A DNA stretch of 20,166 nucleotides, taken from Brevundimonas sp. GTDB lineage: Bacteria; Pseudomonadota; Alphaproteobacteria; Caulobacterales; Caulobacteraceae. The notes under the pieces are model-generated. The model was given only the letters and a program-made list of their open reading frames with translations, was not told where the DNA came from and ran no database searches. The position numbers were made by a program, and so were the translations under genes. Location of the stretch: contig JAVHYH010000023.1 of the NCBI GenBank assembly GCA_031119155.1, positions 1-20,166 on the forward strand, written 5' to 3'. Within the stretch, counting starts at the first letter, position 1; every line of letters starts with the position of its first letter. This document shows, piece after piece, positions 1 through 8,522 of the stretch.

Positions 1-12
1 GCCTGAGGATCA

Positions 13-2220
13 TCACAGCGTCTCCGGCAGGGCCGCCACCGGGGCGACATCGGATTCCAGCGCCGGCGTGCGAACCAGCTGATTGTCGCGGGCGACCAGA
101 ACGGGCTCGCCAACCCGGTGGCTGAAGCGAATGGCGCCGCTGTCGGTCAGGCGGTTGCCGCTGACCTCGGCAAACTGCACGCCGCGCATCAGCAGGGCCG
201 GCGTCGTGGCGGAGCCCGCCTTGTCGAACACGGCGCCCGTCACCGACAGGCGCGGGCCGAAGGTGCTCTCATCCGTGCCGCCCCGATACAGATCGACGAC
301 GGCCCCTCCTACGTTGCGGAAGGTCCCGCCCTCGATACGGACCGCCTCGACATTGTAGGTGCCCCGGTCATCGGTTTCGGCGGCGGCCGAGATGACGGCG
401 CCGCTGATGTTGTCCACCGTCACGCCCTTCAGCAGCACCTGATCCGCCATGCTGCCCTTGCCCAGGGCGATGACGTCGAAGCCGCGATTGACGGTCAGGT
501 CCGCGACCCGGCTGTCCTCGACGATGACCTCGAAATTGGCGGCGTTCGAACCGGCGGTGACGCGGATCACCGCATTGCCGACCTCGTCCGGCGCGTCGCG
601 CCCGGTGACCGAAACGCGCGACAGCTTCAACGAGCCGCCGCGCTGCAGCTGGAACAGAGCCGGACGGGAGAAGGCGATCTCGGCCTCGCCCTCGGCAGGC
701 CCGCGGATGGTCAGCGGCGCGTCGACCAGAATGGTGCGGTCCACCGAGTACCGGCCCGCCGCCAGCGTCAGGATCGCGCCGGGGGCGGCGGCCTCGGCGG
801 CCTCGGCCAGCGCGCCTTCGCCAGGCGCCACGGCCACTTCACCGCCGGTGTCCAGGCGCGGCTGCTGGCCGTGCTTGGGATACCAGTCCACGCCGGTGCC
901 GCCCCGCGCCACGATGCGCAGATCACGCGACGCGCCGACGCCCTCCAGCCCTTGCGGAACCATCAGTCCGCCCGGACCACGGCTCAGGCTGACCGTCCGG
1001 CCTTCGACGCCCAGGGTCAGTCCGTCCGACACCGCCGGGCTCTGGACGTTGCCGGTGAAGGCGATGCCCGACAGGTCTCCAAGGATACGCACCGGATCGC
1101 GGCGGCCGTCGGCGGCGACGATCAGGTTGTTGGAGAACCGGCTGTTGATCGGACCGGCTGACCGCTCATCGTCCATGCCGGCGCCGAGGAAGATGCTGCG
1201 CGCGCCGATGATGGTGTTGTTCTCGATCACCGCATTGTCCACCTGATGGTAGCGGTTGATCGGCGAGTCCGGCACGCCGTACATGATGCTGAAGGCCGAG
1301 GCGAAACCGTCGCCCGCCAGACCTTCCATGTAGTTGTTGCGGATCGTCTGGTTGCGGTTGATCACGCGGATGCCGCCGGTGTGCGGCTTGTTTCCGCCGA
1401 TGAAGACGTTGTTCTCGACCAGATTGCCGTCGCCGTGCCGCAGCACCAGCGCCCCGCGTGACTGGAAGAAGACGTTGCCCCGATAGATGTTGCCGCCCGA
1501 CTTGTTGGAGACGATCTCCACCTCGCCGTCACAGCCCTCGAACCAGTTGTTCTCGACCACGGTGTTCGACGCCGACAGCGAGTCGGCGCTGGTGCCGACG
1601 CGGATCGTCTCACCGCCGTTGGAACCGAGGTTCGGGCGCGGGCCGAAATAGTTGTGGTCGATGCGGTGCCGGTTATCGAGGCCCTGCTGCTCGTCGCGCA
1701 CGACGACCAGGGTCGTCCCCAGATTGGTCTTTCCGGTCAGGTGGTTGTGGTCGAAGCGGTTGTGCGAACCATACATCGCGACCCAGTTGTCCGAGGTCGC
1801 GCGATCCGGCTTGTTGAAGCCGTCGATGACCACCCCGGTGACCCGGCTCTCGACCGCGCGACGATCGCGCGAGCGGCGGAAGGACACGACCTCGCCGGTC
1901 GGCGAATAGCCGTCACGGAAGACGAGGTTCGACACCACCAGCTGACGGCCCGCCATGCGCAGGTTGGACTGGCCCGACAGGATGACCCGGCCCGGCGTCT
2001 GGGCGGTCAGGGTGATGGGTCGGCCCGGCTGACCCTCGGCGTCAAACAGGATCTGGAAGTCAGTCCACACGCCGTCGGCCAGCACGATGGTGTCGCCCGG
2101 CTTCGCGGCCCGAACGGCCCGCTGATACTCCTGCGGATTATTGACCACGGTCGAGGTCTGGGCTGCGGCGCTTCCCGCCCACAGCAATGCAGCCGCGACG
2201 GCCGCCCATCTTGCAAACAT
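13..2220 (-). CDS. PL6 family polysaccharide lyase (alginate lyase / chondroitinase B family), two beta-helix domains
   Basis: This is a secreted lyase expected to cleave uronate polymers by beta-elimination, most likely alginate. It has 735 residues with a Sec signal peptide (about 1-20, ending SAAAQ). The first parallel beta-helix spans about 25-400 and carries PL6 hallmarks: NGGE at 201-204, a Lys in SNKS at 240, and GALVLRHG with Arg261. The Lys and Arg match the catalytic Lys/Arg pair known in the family. A second beta-helix begins near residue 470 and resembles the domain start again (AEAAEAAAPGAILTLAAGRY), as in two-domain PL6 enzymes such as exo-acting AlyGC. A GGGAGG ribosome binding site precedes the ATG. 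The gene lies downstream of a GntR regulator and a TBDR on the same strand, with its own operator-like boxes upstream. Chondroitinase activity is possible but less likely. The family call is firm; the substrate is inferred. Confidence 0.9.
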   Translation of the reverse strand: MFARWAAVAAALLWAGSAAAQTSTVVNNPQEYQRAVRAAKPGDTIVLADGVWTDFQILFDAEGQPGRPITLTAQTPGRVILSGQSNLRMAGRQLVVSNLVFRDGYSPTGEVVSFRRSRDRRAVESRVTGVVIDGFNKPDRATSDNWVAMYGSHNRFDHNHLTGKTNLGTTLVVVRDEQQGLDNRHRIDHNYFGPRPNLGSNGGETIRVGTSADSLSASNTVVENNWFEGCDGEVEIVSNKSGGNIYRGNVFFQSRGALVLRHGDGNLVENNVFIGGNKPHTGGIRVINRNQTIRNNYMEGLAGDGFASAFSIMYGVPDSPINRYHQVDNAVIENNTIIGARSIFLGAGMDDERSAGPINSRFSNNLIVAADGRRDPVRILGDLSGIAFTGNVQSPAVSDGLTLGVEGRTVSLSRGPGGLMVPQGLEGVGASRDLRIVARGGTGVDWYPKHGQQPRLDTGGEVAVAPGEGALAEAAEAAAPGAILTLAAGRYSVDRTILVDAPLTIRGPAEGEAEIAFSRPALFQLQRGGSLKLSRVSVTGRDAPDEVGNAVIRVTAGSNAANFEVIVEDSRVADLTVNRGFDVIALGKGSMADQVLLKGVTVDNISGAVISAAAETDDRGTYNVEAVRIEGGTFRNVGGAVVDLYRGGTDESTFGPRLSVTGAVFDKAGSATTPALLMRGVQFAEVSGNRLTDSGAIRFSHRVGEPVLVARDNQLVRTPALESDVAPVAALPETL

Positions 2221-2310
2221 TCACGCCTCCCGATCGGTCCGACTTGGCGCGGACTCGCTGACGGCTCTTCGACCGTCCGGGGACGCTATCAGCAAGAACC
2301 GGTCGCGCCA

Positions 2311-2356
2311 ACCACTTGGTTCGGAATATCAGGAGAATATTGCAGACCAATTGGTC
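2311..2356 (-). promoter_or_regulatory. Two-box operator upstream of the PL6 lyase gene
   Basis: The sequence shows a perfect 12-bp palindrome GACCAATTGGTC at 2345-2356 and a near-copy ACCACTTGGT at 2311-2320, separated by 25 nt. The same pair with the same spacing lies upstream of the TBDR gene (6110-6154). The boxes start 90 nt before the lyase ATG and 15 nt after the stop codon of the GntR regulator gene. That regulator is the obvious candidate to bind them. Binding is inferred. Confidence 0.65.
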
Positions 2357-2370
2357 CGCATCGAACAGCC

Positions 2371-3108
2371 CTAGATCGCCCGCGTGCTGATCAGGAAGCG
2401 CTCACGGCTGGCCGCCGTCTGACGCTCCAGCTCCTGCTGGGCCTGGGCCGCGCTGGCGTCGAGCATGGCCGACAGCAGGCGATTGAAGTGGGCGCGCATG
2501 GCCCGCCGCGCCCCGCCCGGATCCCGCGCCTTCAGGGCGTCGAGGATAGCCATATGCTCCTCCACACGGGAGGAATCGTCGATCTCGCAGACCGCCTTGT
2601 GCGCCGCCCTCACCTGCGGCTGCTCGGTCCGCATCCGCCACAGGGTCTCGATGGTGTGCAGCACCGCGACATTGTTGGCGGAGGCCGCGATGACCCGGTG
2701 AAACTCCCGATCCGCCGCGTCGGCGTCCAGATCCGGATTGCTGCCGTCCATCGACCGGACCAGATAGTCCAGACGCTCCAGGGCCTCGGCTCCGATGACC
2801 GATGCGGCCAGGGCCGCAGCCTCGGATTCGAACAGCGACCGCGCCTCCGTCACTTCGAAGGCGCTGACGATCGGCAGGGCGTGGGCGGCCGGCATGCCGG
2901 ACACAAAGACGCCTGAGCCGGTCTTGATCGCCAGCTTGCCCTGCGCCTGCAGCGCCACCTCGGCCTCGCGCACGGTGACCCGGCTGACGCCGAACTGTTC
3001 GGCCAGTTCACGCTCCCCCGGCAGCTTCGCGCCAGGGCCGTAACCCTCATCGGCGATCAACTGGAGGATCTGTTCGGAAACCGTATGGAAAAGGCGCTTC
3101 TGACTCAT
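2371..3108 (-). CDS. GntR family transcriptional regulator, FadR/FCD subfamily
   Basis: This is a cytoplasmic DNA-binding regulator that probably senses a sugar acid released from the polymer. It has 245 residues from the ATG. The winged helix occupies about 5-72, with LPGERELAEQFGVSRVTVREA as the recognition region and GSGVFV closing the wing. The C-terminal FCD ligand domain keeps the metal-binding pattern Asp133-x3-His137, His185 and His207. A GTG two codons upstream (3114) is possible, but the ATG has the better-spaced, though weak, TAGG motif. The gene sits between the TBDR gene (stop 59 nt upstream) and the PL6 gene. FCD regulators commonly repress uronate or carbohydrate catabolic genes until an inducer binds. 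The ligand is inferred, not seen. Confidence 0.9.
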   Translation of the reverse strand: MSQKRLFHTVSEQILQLIADEGYGPGAKLPGERELAEQFGVSRVTVREAEVALQAQGKLAIKTGSGVFVSGMPAAHALPIVSAFEVTEARSLFESEAAALAASVIGAEALERLDYLVRSMDGSNPDLDADAADREFHRVIAASANNVAVLHTIETLWRMRTEQPQVRAAHKAVCEIDDSSRVEEHMAILDALKARDPGGARRAMRAHFNRLLSAMLDASAAQAQQELERQTAASRERFLISTRAI

Positions 3109-3137
3109 TGTCACAGCCTAGCCGAACCGGGGCGTCG

Positions 3138-3149
3138 GGCCAATCGGTC
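3138..3149 (-). promoter_or_regulatory. Single degenerate GntR-type box upstream of the regulator gene
   Basis: GGCCAATCGGTC resembles the GACCAATTGGTC palindrome found upstream of the lyase and receptor genes. It lies 29 nt before the GntR ATG, between that gene and the upstream TBDR stop codon. An 11-mer ATCGGTCCGAC overlapping this box (3143-3153) recurs at 2233-2243, just before the lyase ribosome binding site. This may allow autoregulation. It is a single imperfect copy, so the call is weak. Confidence 0.35.
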
Positions 3150-3167
3150 CGACACCCCGCCTCCCGA

Positions 3168-6044
3168 TCAGAACCGCTGCCGCATGGAGATGTAGTATTT
3201 GCTTCCGTAGGCGTAGTAGCCGCGGGTCGATCCCCAGACCGGCATATCCTCGATACGCGGCTCGTCGGTGATGTTCACCGCCTCGAACTGCAGCCGGGCG
3301 TCACGGTTGATCTGGTAGCTGGCCCGCAGGTCCACCGTGCCCGCGCCGTGGACATAGCGCAGCTGCGAATTGCCACCCACGAAGTCCTGATAATAGTCCG
3401 AGCGGTACTTGTAGATGGCCTGCAGATCGAGGTTGCCGATCTGGTAGTAGAGCTGGGCCGAGAGCACATGCTTGGACAGGCCCGACAGGCCGGCGGCGGG
3501 GATCATGCCCTGGGTGACCGTTCCGGTGTTGGCGTCGATGACGTCGCCCAGACGAACGTCCTCGTTCTCGAAGTCCAGATCGGCGTAGCTGTAGCTGATC
3601 TTGGTCCCCAGCCCGTCGAACGGCGCAGGCAGGCTCGAGAAGCGATAGGATCCCGTCACCTCGAAACCCAGCAGGGTGCTTTCGTCGTCGCTGTTCTCGG
3701 TCTGCACGACCGGCACGGTGACCGACTGGCCGTCGATGACGAAGGTCTCGTCATAGGCGACCGGCTGGAAGCCGCCGGTGAACTGCTTGGCATAGACGGC
3801 GAAGGCGAACATCGAGTCGCGGTTGGCGTAATACTCCAGCGACAGGTCGGCGTTCCACGACATCAGCGGCTCAAGACGCGGGCTGCCGTTGGCCGTGATG
3901 TTGCGCAGGGCCTCGGCCACGTTCGTATAGTCCGCGCCGCTGTCGACCGTGATGATCCGGCCGGCGCCCAAGGCGCTGGGGGCCGGACGCGACATGGCCC
4001 GGAACAGGCCGCCGCGCAGCAGCAGGTCGTCCTTCAGCTCGAACGTCAGGTTCAGGCTGGGCAGCCAGCGCGTCGTGCCGTGCTCGAACACCTGCTCGTT
4101 GAAGGCGCCGGTCGGCACCAGGCTGATGGTTCCGTCACCGTTCTCGACCACATCCAGATCGGCGCGCAGGCCCCTGGAGGTGACCTGGGTGTCCACGACG
4201 CGCAGGCCCATATTGCCGCGGAACGGCAGGCTTCCGGCCGTACCGGCGAAGCTGGCCATGCCGTAGCCGGCCCAGACGTCTTCCGACACGTCACGGTTCT
4301 CGACGGCGCGGATGTCGATCGGCAGGCCGGTGTCCGGCACGCCCGAATAGGCCTCGAACAGACAGACCGCATCGAAGGTCGCCCAGCGCCTGATGCTGTT
4401 CGACGACGAGCTCTCCAGGAAGTCGGTCTGGGGGAAGGGCGTCCGGCACAGCAGGTTGGCGGCGCGGTCCACGGCGCGGTCGTCCTGGGTGAACTCGACG
4501 CGGTTGTCGAAGTCCGTGAAGGTCATCGTCGAGTAGCGCACACCGGCGTCGAAGGCTGTGAAGAAGCCTTCCGACACCTCATAGGTGGCGTCGAACCGGG
4601 TGGCGAAGATCTCGTGATCGCGCTGGCTCTGGTCGCGACGGATGCGAGCATCGTCGCTGAACAGGTCGTGGTTGGTGATGTCGAAGCGCGGATCGATGGT
4701 GAAGGTCGGCACCGGACCGTTGCGCAGGTCCATCGTGTACGGCACCCGCTGATTGTTCATCGGGGTGCGGACGCCGTAGATGTCCAGCGGGTCCGAGCGC
4801 AGGCGGACGTTGCGGTCCGTCTCGTTGCGCAGGGTGTGCGACCACGACACATCGCCCTTCAGGGTCAGGGCTTCGTTGACGAAGAACTCGACGTTCAGGC
4901 CCGCGCCCTCATAGGTCTCGGAGCGATTCTTGAAGGTCGAATTGGTCTCGATCGAGCTGTTGCCGGACGTCGACAGCAGCACATGGTTCTCGTCGACGAC
5001 CCGATTGGTCAGGCCGTAGCGGGCTTCCGAAATGCCCAGTTCATTGCGTCGCTCGTTGTACGAGCGATCCGAGTATTGATAGTCGAGGTTGATGTTGAAG
5101 CGGTCGTTCGGACGCCACTGCACCGCGCCGAACCAGGCGTCGCGGGTGTCGTCTTCCTCGATCTGGCGGAAGGTGTAGGCGTTCGGCGCCAGGTAGAAGG
5201 GCGTCCCGGCCGCGGCCTGGGCCCGCGTCACCTCGGTGCAGTTGCCGGTCTGGGTCGTGTTGGCGTTACAGGCCACCCAGGTCGAGCTGGCGTTGTAGAC
5301 CTCTTCCGGATTGGTCACGTCGTTGCGCTGGAAACCCAGCGACAGGCCGAGCCGCCCCAGCCCGCCCAGATCGAACTGGTCCACGAAGCTGATGGTGCCG
5401 CGATAGCCCGGCGACGGCTCGTCCAGCAGACGGTCCTGATAAGGGTTGAAGTTGAACTTGCCCTCGACCTGGATCCGGCGACGGTTGAAGTCCAGCGGCC
5501 GCAGGGTGCCCAGTTCGACCAGACCGGACACGCCGCCCTCGATCAGATTGGCCTGCTGGGTCTTGTAGACCTTGATCTGGTTGATCAGTTCGGACGGGAA
5601 CTGGTTGAAATTGACCGACCGGTCGCCGCTGCCGTTGGTCGCTTCACGACCGTTGAAGGTCGAAGCGCCCAGGAAGGGGCCCATGCCGCGGATGGCGATT
5701 TCCGACGCGCCGCCCTTTTCCCGGTGCGAGGCCGCGCCGGTGATGGTCTCGATCGCTTCACCGACCGACAGGGCCGGCAGATCCCCGATCTCGTCGGCGG
5801 TCAGGGCGTCGACGATGGTGGCTTCCTGACGCTTGGTCTCGATCGAGCTCTGCATCGTGCGACGGGTGCCGGTGACGACCACGTCGTCGAGCGTGGAATC
5901 CTCGGTGACGACCGGCTCGTCTTGGGCATCCTGCGCCATCACCGGCGCCGCAGCCGCCCAGCAAACAGCGGACACGCCCGCCAGCAAGATCGCACGACCA
6001 CGCGCGAGTGTGCGCGGCCCCCGCGCGCCAAACCAAACCTGCAT
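3168..6044 (-). CDS. TonB-dependent receptor, Caulobacter type, probable oligosaccharide (alginate) importer
   Basis: This is an outer-membrane beta-barrel that takes up large ligands using TonB energy. I chose the ATG at 6044, which has a GGGAGG site at suitable spacing and gives a clean signal peptide (residues 1-38, ending APVMAQ) and 958 residues. The upstream codon at 6101 would add 19 residues with no supporting site. Residues about 53-61 (LDDVVVTGT) form a TonB-box-like segment, followed by the plug (EIGDLPALSVGEAIETITG and GGASEIAIRGMGP). The long barrel ends in the typical aromatic C-terminus (SMRQRF). The form matches the Caulobacter-type TBDRs often paired with carbohydrate enzymes. 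Location beside a PL6 lyase and GntR regulator, and shared operator boxes, suggest alginate-derived oligosaccharides as ligand. The family is certain; the ligand is inferred. Confidence 0.92.
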   Translation of the reverse strand: MQVWFGARGPRTLARGRAILLAGVSAVCWAAAAPVMAQDAQDEPVVTEDSTLDDVVVTGTRRTMQSSIETKRQEATIVDALTADEIGDLPALSVGEAIETITGAASHREKGGASEIAIRGMGPFLGASTFNGREATNGSGDRSVNFNQFPSELINQIKVYKTQQANLIEGGVSGLVELGTLRPLDFNRRRIQVEGKFNFNPYQDRLLDEPSPGYRGTISFVDQFDLGGLGRLGLSLGFQRNDVTNPEEVYNASSTWVACNANTTQTGNCTEVTRAQAAAGTPFYLAPNAYTFRQIEEDDTRDAWFGAVQWRPNDRFNINLDYQYSDRSYNERRNELGISEARYGLTNRVVDENHVLLSTSGNSSIETNSTFKNRSETYEGAGLNVEFFVNEALTLKGDVSWSHTLRNETDRNVRLRSDPLDIYGVRTPMNNQRVPYTMDLRNGPVPTFTIDPRFDITNHDLFSDDARIRRDQSQRDHEIFATRFDATYEVSEGFFTAFDAGVRYSTMTFTDFDNRVEFTQDDRAVDRAANLLCRTPFPQTDFLESSSSNSIRRWATFDAVCLFEAYSGVPDTGLPIDIRAVENRDVSEDVWAGYGMASFAGTAGSLPFRGNMGLRVVDTQVTSRGLRADLDVVENGDGTISLVPTGAFNEQVFEHGTTRWLPSLNLTFELKDDLLLRGGLFRAMSRPAPSALGAGRIITVDSGADYTNVAEALRNITANGSPRLEPLMSWNADLSLEYYANRDSMFAFAVYAKQFTGGFQPVAYDETFVIDGQSVTVPVVQTENSDDESTLLGFEVTGSYRFSSLPAPFDGLGTKISYSYADLDFENEDVRLGDVIDANTGTVTQGMIPAAGLSGLSKHVLSAQLYYQIGNLDLQAIYKYRSDYYQDFVGGNSQLRYVHGAGTVDLRASYQINRDARLQFEAVNITDEPRIEDMPVWGSTRGYYAYGSKYYISMRQRF

Positions 6045-6109
6045 ACGGCCCTCCCATGAGCCTTTTGTTTTGTTGGCGCGAAGCTTTATCGGGCGGACCA
6101 CTAAGTCAA

Positions 6110-6155
6110 GCCAGTTGGACCGGATGATTTACAATTTATAATATACCAATTGGTC
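6110..6155 (-). promoter_or_regulatory. Two-box operator and AT-rich promoter region upstream of the TBDR gene
   Basis: A perfect palindrome ACCAATTGGT (6145-6154) and a weaker box GCCAGTTGGA (6110-6119) are separated by 25 nt. This is the same layout as at 2311-2356 before the PL6 gene. The stretch between them is strikingly AT-rich (TTATAATATA around 6137-6146) against a GC-rich background, which fits a promoter. A TTGACT on the minus strand lies at 6104-6109. No -10 element could be assigned with confidence. Confidence 0.6.
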
Positions 6156-6228
6156 TGTTTTTCTGATGAGCCGCGTCACCCCGGGCTTTTCAGGCCCAAC
6201 CGAAAACCGGGTGTTGCCGCGCGGTCAC

Positions 6229-6257
6229 GGCCGGCTGCCGCGTCCCGGGCGCCGGCC
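6229..6257 (-). terminator. Possible hairpin downstream of the TonB-receptor-like gene
   Basis: GGCCGGC (6229-6235) and GCCGGCC (6251-6257) form a 7-bp stem with a 15-nt loop, 25 bases past the stop codon of the gene ending at 6282. No T tract follows on the minus strand, so this is at best a weak or factor-dependent terminator. The rest of the 6156-6281 gap holds nothing else recognisable. Confidence 0.25.
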
Positions 6258-6281
6258 TGACCCCATGAAGGGCGCTGCGGC

Positions 6282-8414
6282 CTAGAAGCGGCGGCTCAAC
6301 GAAAGACGAACAGTCCGTCCGACCGGATCCCTGTCGTCCCGTCCGTAGCCCGGCGCCGACCGCCCGTCCCCGAGCATGGCGCGCGGACGGGCGTCGAACA
6401 GATTGGCGACCTCCAGTTCGAATCTCAGGCCGCCGTCGCTGTCCTGCCTCGCCCCCGCCTCGCCGACCGATGGCCGGAACCGATAGCTGACCTTCAGGTC
6501 CACCGCGGTGAAGGCGGCCAGCCGCAGATCGTCCGGCCCGTCCACGCCGACGGTGCGACGCACCCGTCCGCCCTCCCGCCGCCGCGCATCCACATTCACG
6601 CCCAGCGCGGCCAGCCGAAGATCAAGCCGAAGCGACGTCTGCCCCCGCCCTGCGCCGCCGCCGTCCCCGGCCAACCGGTCCAGAACCGGATAGCCCTCGC
6701 GGATCGTCAGGGTGTCGGTGAGGCTCCACCGCTGCGTCAGCCCCAGCTGCAGCGCGCGATCGGAAATCCGCTCGCCGAGAGGCAGGCTCAGGCCCAGATT
6801 GACCGACAGGGTGTCGGATCGGGCGGAGGCCATGTTGATCGGCCGCTGATCAATCCCGACCAGACGCCCCGCCTGATCCCGAATAAAGCGGTCGGGGAAC
6901 GCCGCCTCCGCCGCCGGCGAAAGCAGCGGCACGGCGCCGATCTGATCGGTCGCCTCCAGTCGCGCCCAGGTGAGATTGCCCAGCATGCGCCAGGCCGTGA
7001 AGGGCCCCATGGCGGCGGAGACCGTGAGGCGGTCCTGCCGCTGCGAGCGCAGATCCGGGTTTCCGCCGATCAACGGCGCGATCTCCACCGCCTCTCCGGT
7101 CTGGAAGTCATAGACGGTGCGGGGCGGAGCCTGGATGACCGGATCGTATCTCTGGCCGTCCGAGGGACTCTCCACCGAGACCGCCCACTGCCCGCTCATC
7201 CGCAACTGGCGGATCGGCGCCCAGGACAGCCCGGCGTTGCCGCCCCCGCGCAGGTCCGAGCCGCCCGACTGCCCCACCTGCCCGCCCAGCGTCAGGCTGA
7301 GGTCGCCCCAGCGCCCGCCCTCGGCAGTCGGGGACCGGCCTCGTCGCGGCGAACGGGACAACGGCACGCCGAGGCCGCCCCGCAGGTCGAAACTGCTTGA
7401 GGAGCGCCGGATTTCATCCGCGAGCGCCTGCGTATGCGACTCCGTCCGCCCCCATCGCCCGTTCAGGTTCAGTTGCACCGGCCCCGCCGGCAGGGTGAAC
7501 AGCGAGCGGCTGGCCGTCCCCTGGACGCCAAGCCCCATGGTGCGCGACCTGACCTCGGACAGGCCCTCCTGCCGTCCCTGCGACAGCGTCCCGTTCAGGC
7601 CGGTCCGCACCGTCCAGCCGCGCCAGTCGCCCCCAAGACTCCCATTGAGGGAGAGACTGTGCGCGCGTTGGCGCGCCTCGCCCGCGGCGGTCCGGAACTG
7701 CTCGCTTGACCCCGAGCCCGTCGCGTTGACCGAGGCCGCCCAGTCGCGGAGCGTGGCGGTCACCGCGGCATTGGCGGTCACCGAACGGGTTTCGGGCCTT
7801 AAGGTGATATCGCCGTCGGGCAGGACGCCGCCGCGATAGCCCGGCCGGTCGCTGGCCCAAAGCGCCGTGTCGCGCGACGCCTGCAGGCCATACTGGCGGG
7901 TGTCGTCCCCCTGTATCGAGGACTGCCGGAGATCCAGCGTCGCGCCGGACGCGTCGCCCGCGGTCGGAGCACGGAGGCCGGCCAGTCCTTCCTGGCTGCG
8001 GAATTCCGGAACCAGGACGACGTTCAGCACCCGCCTGGACGGGTCTTCCCCATAAAGGGCAGCGGCCTCCGGCGGCAGGACCTCGACCCTTGATATGGCG
8101 TCCGGCGGGAAGCCGGTGAAATTGCCGGGATCGAGGATGCGGCGACCGTTGATGATGACCACTGGCGACTGGCCGTCGCCGAAGGTTTCGCCCAGTCGCG
8201 AGAGGACCTCGCCGATGTCCCAGGCGTTCAGCGCATCGATCTCTTCCGCGCCGACCTCGCGCTCGGGGATCAGATCGGTGGAGCCGCGGCGCCCCTGCAC
8301 GACCACATCGTCCAGAACCGTCAGCGTTTGCGGATCCGGCGCGCGGGCGGGTGATGCCGCATCCTGCCCGGCCGTCAGGCCCAGCACGGCGATCCCGACC
8401 ACCACGACGCTCAT
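6282..8414 (-). CDS. Divergent TonB-dependent-receptor-like outer-membrane protein
   Basis: This is a predicted outer-membrane plug-and-barrel protein of unknown ligand. The ATG at 8414 gives 710 residues starting with a short hydrophobic leader (MSVVVVGIAVLGLTAG). The open frame runs up to 8489, but that extension would include a hairpin terminator (8464-8488), so it is not used. A TonB-box-like DVVVQGRR lies at 36-43. The plug has EIDALNAWDIGEVLSRLG, VVIINGRRI and ISRVEVLPPEAAALYGE, but the usual GGVINI-type ending is replaced by SRRVLNVVL. The barrel ends with VRLSLSRRF. It is shorter than the two other receptors in the window. It follows the gene for a small secreted four-Cys protein on the same strand, which suggests a functional pair. 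The general family is clear; the role is unknown. Confidence 0.8.
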   Translation of the reverse strand: MSVVVVGIAVLGLTAGQDAASPARAPDPQTLTVLDDVVVQGRRGSTDLIPEREVGAEEIDALNAWDIGEVLSRLGETFGDGQSPVVIINGRRILDPGNFTGFPPDAISRVEVLPPEAAALYGEDPSRRVLNVVLVPEFRSQEGLAGLRAPTAGDASGATLDLRQSSIQGDDTRQYGLQASRDTALWASDRPGYRGGVLPDGDITLRPETRSVTANAAVTATLRDWAASVNATGSGSSEQFRTAAGEARQRAHSLSLNGSLGGDWRGWTVRTGLNGTLSQGRQEGLSEVRSRTMGLGVQGTASRSLFTLPAGPVQLNLNGRWGRTESHTQALADEIRRSSSSFDLRGGLGVPLSRSPRRGRSPTAEGGRWGDLSLTLGGQVGQSGGSDLRGGGNAGLSWAPIRQLRMSGQWAVSVESPSDGQRYDPVIQAPPRTVYDFQTGEAVEIAPLIGGNPDLRSQRQDRLTVSAAMGPFTAWRMLGNLTWARLEATDQIGAVPLLSPAAEAAFPDRFIRDQAGRLVGIDQRPINMASARSDTLSVNLGLSLPLGERISDRALQLGLTQRWSLTDTLTIREGYPVLDRLAGDGGGAGRGQTSLRLDLRLAALGVNVDARRREGGRVRRTVGVDGPDDLRLAAFTAVDLKVSYRFRPSVGEAGARQDSDGGLRFELEVANLFDARPRAMLGDGRSAPGYGRDDRDPVGRTVRLSLSRRF

Positions 8415-8463
8415 ACGGATCCCCCCGGCCGGCGCGAATCTGTCGGCCCGGCGCGCAAGAAAA

Positions 8464-8488
8464 TGCCGGGCGCTGGGGGCGCCCGGCA
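8464..8488 (-). terminator. Intrinsic-terminator-like hairpin between the PraB-like gene and the receptor-like gene
   Basis: TGCCGGGCGC (8464-8473) and GCGCCCGGCA (8479-8488) form a perfect 10-bp GC-rich stem with a 5-nt loop. On the minus strand it is followed directly by a T-rich run (TTTTCTT). It lies 34 nt past the stop of the secreted-protein gene and 49 nt before the ATG of the next gene. It probably limits read-through, letting the small protein be made in excess of the receptor. Confidence 0.7.
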
Positions 8489-8522
8489 AGTCAGCGGGAT
8501 CGGGGAGTGAACGATCACCCCC

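Noticed and set aside
3108..6059. A 983-codon open frame on the plus strand opposite the TBDR gene
   Set aside because: It is antisense to a clear TBDR. The translation is rich in Arg, Val, Gly, His and Gln with no recognisable domain, as expected from the complement of a high-GC gene.
8415..8489. N-terminal extension of the receptor-like protein
   Set aside because: It would include the hairpin terminator at 8464-8488. The shorter form begins directly with a hydrophobic leader.
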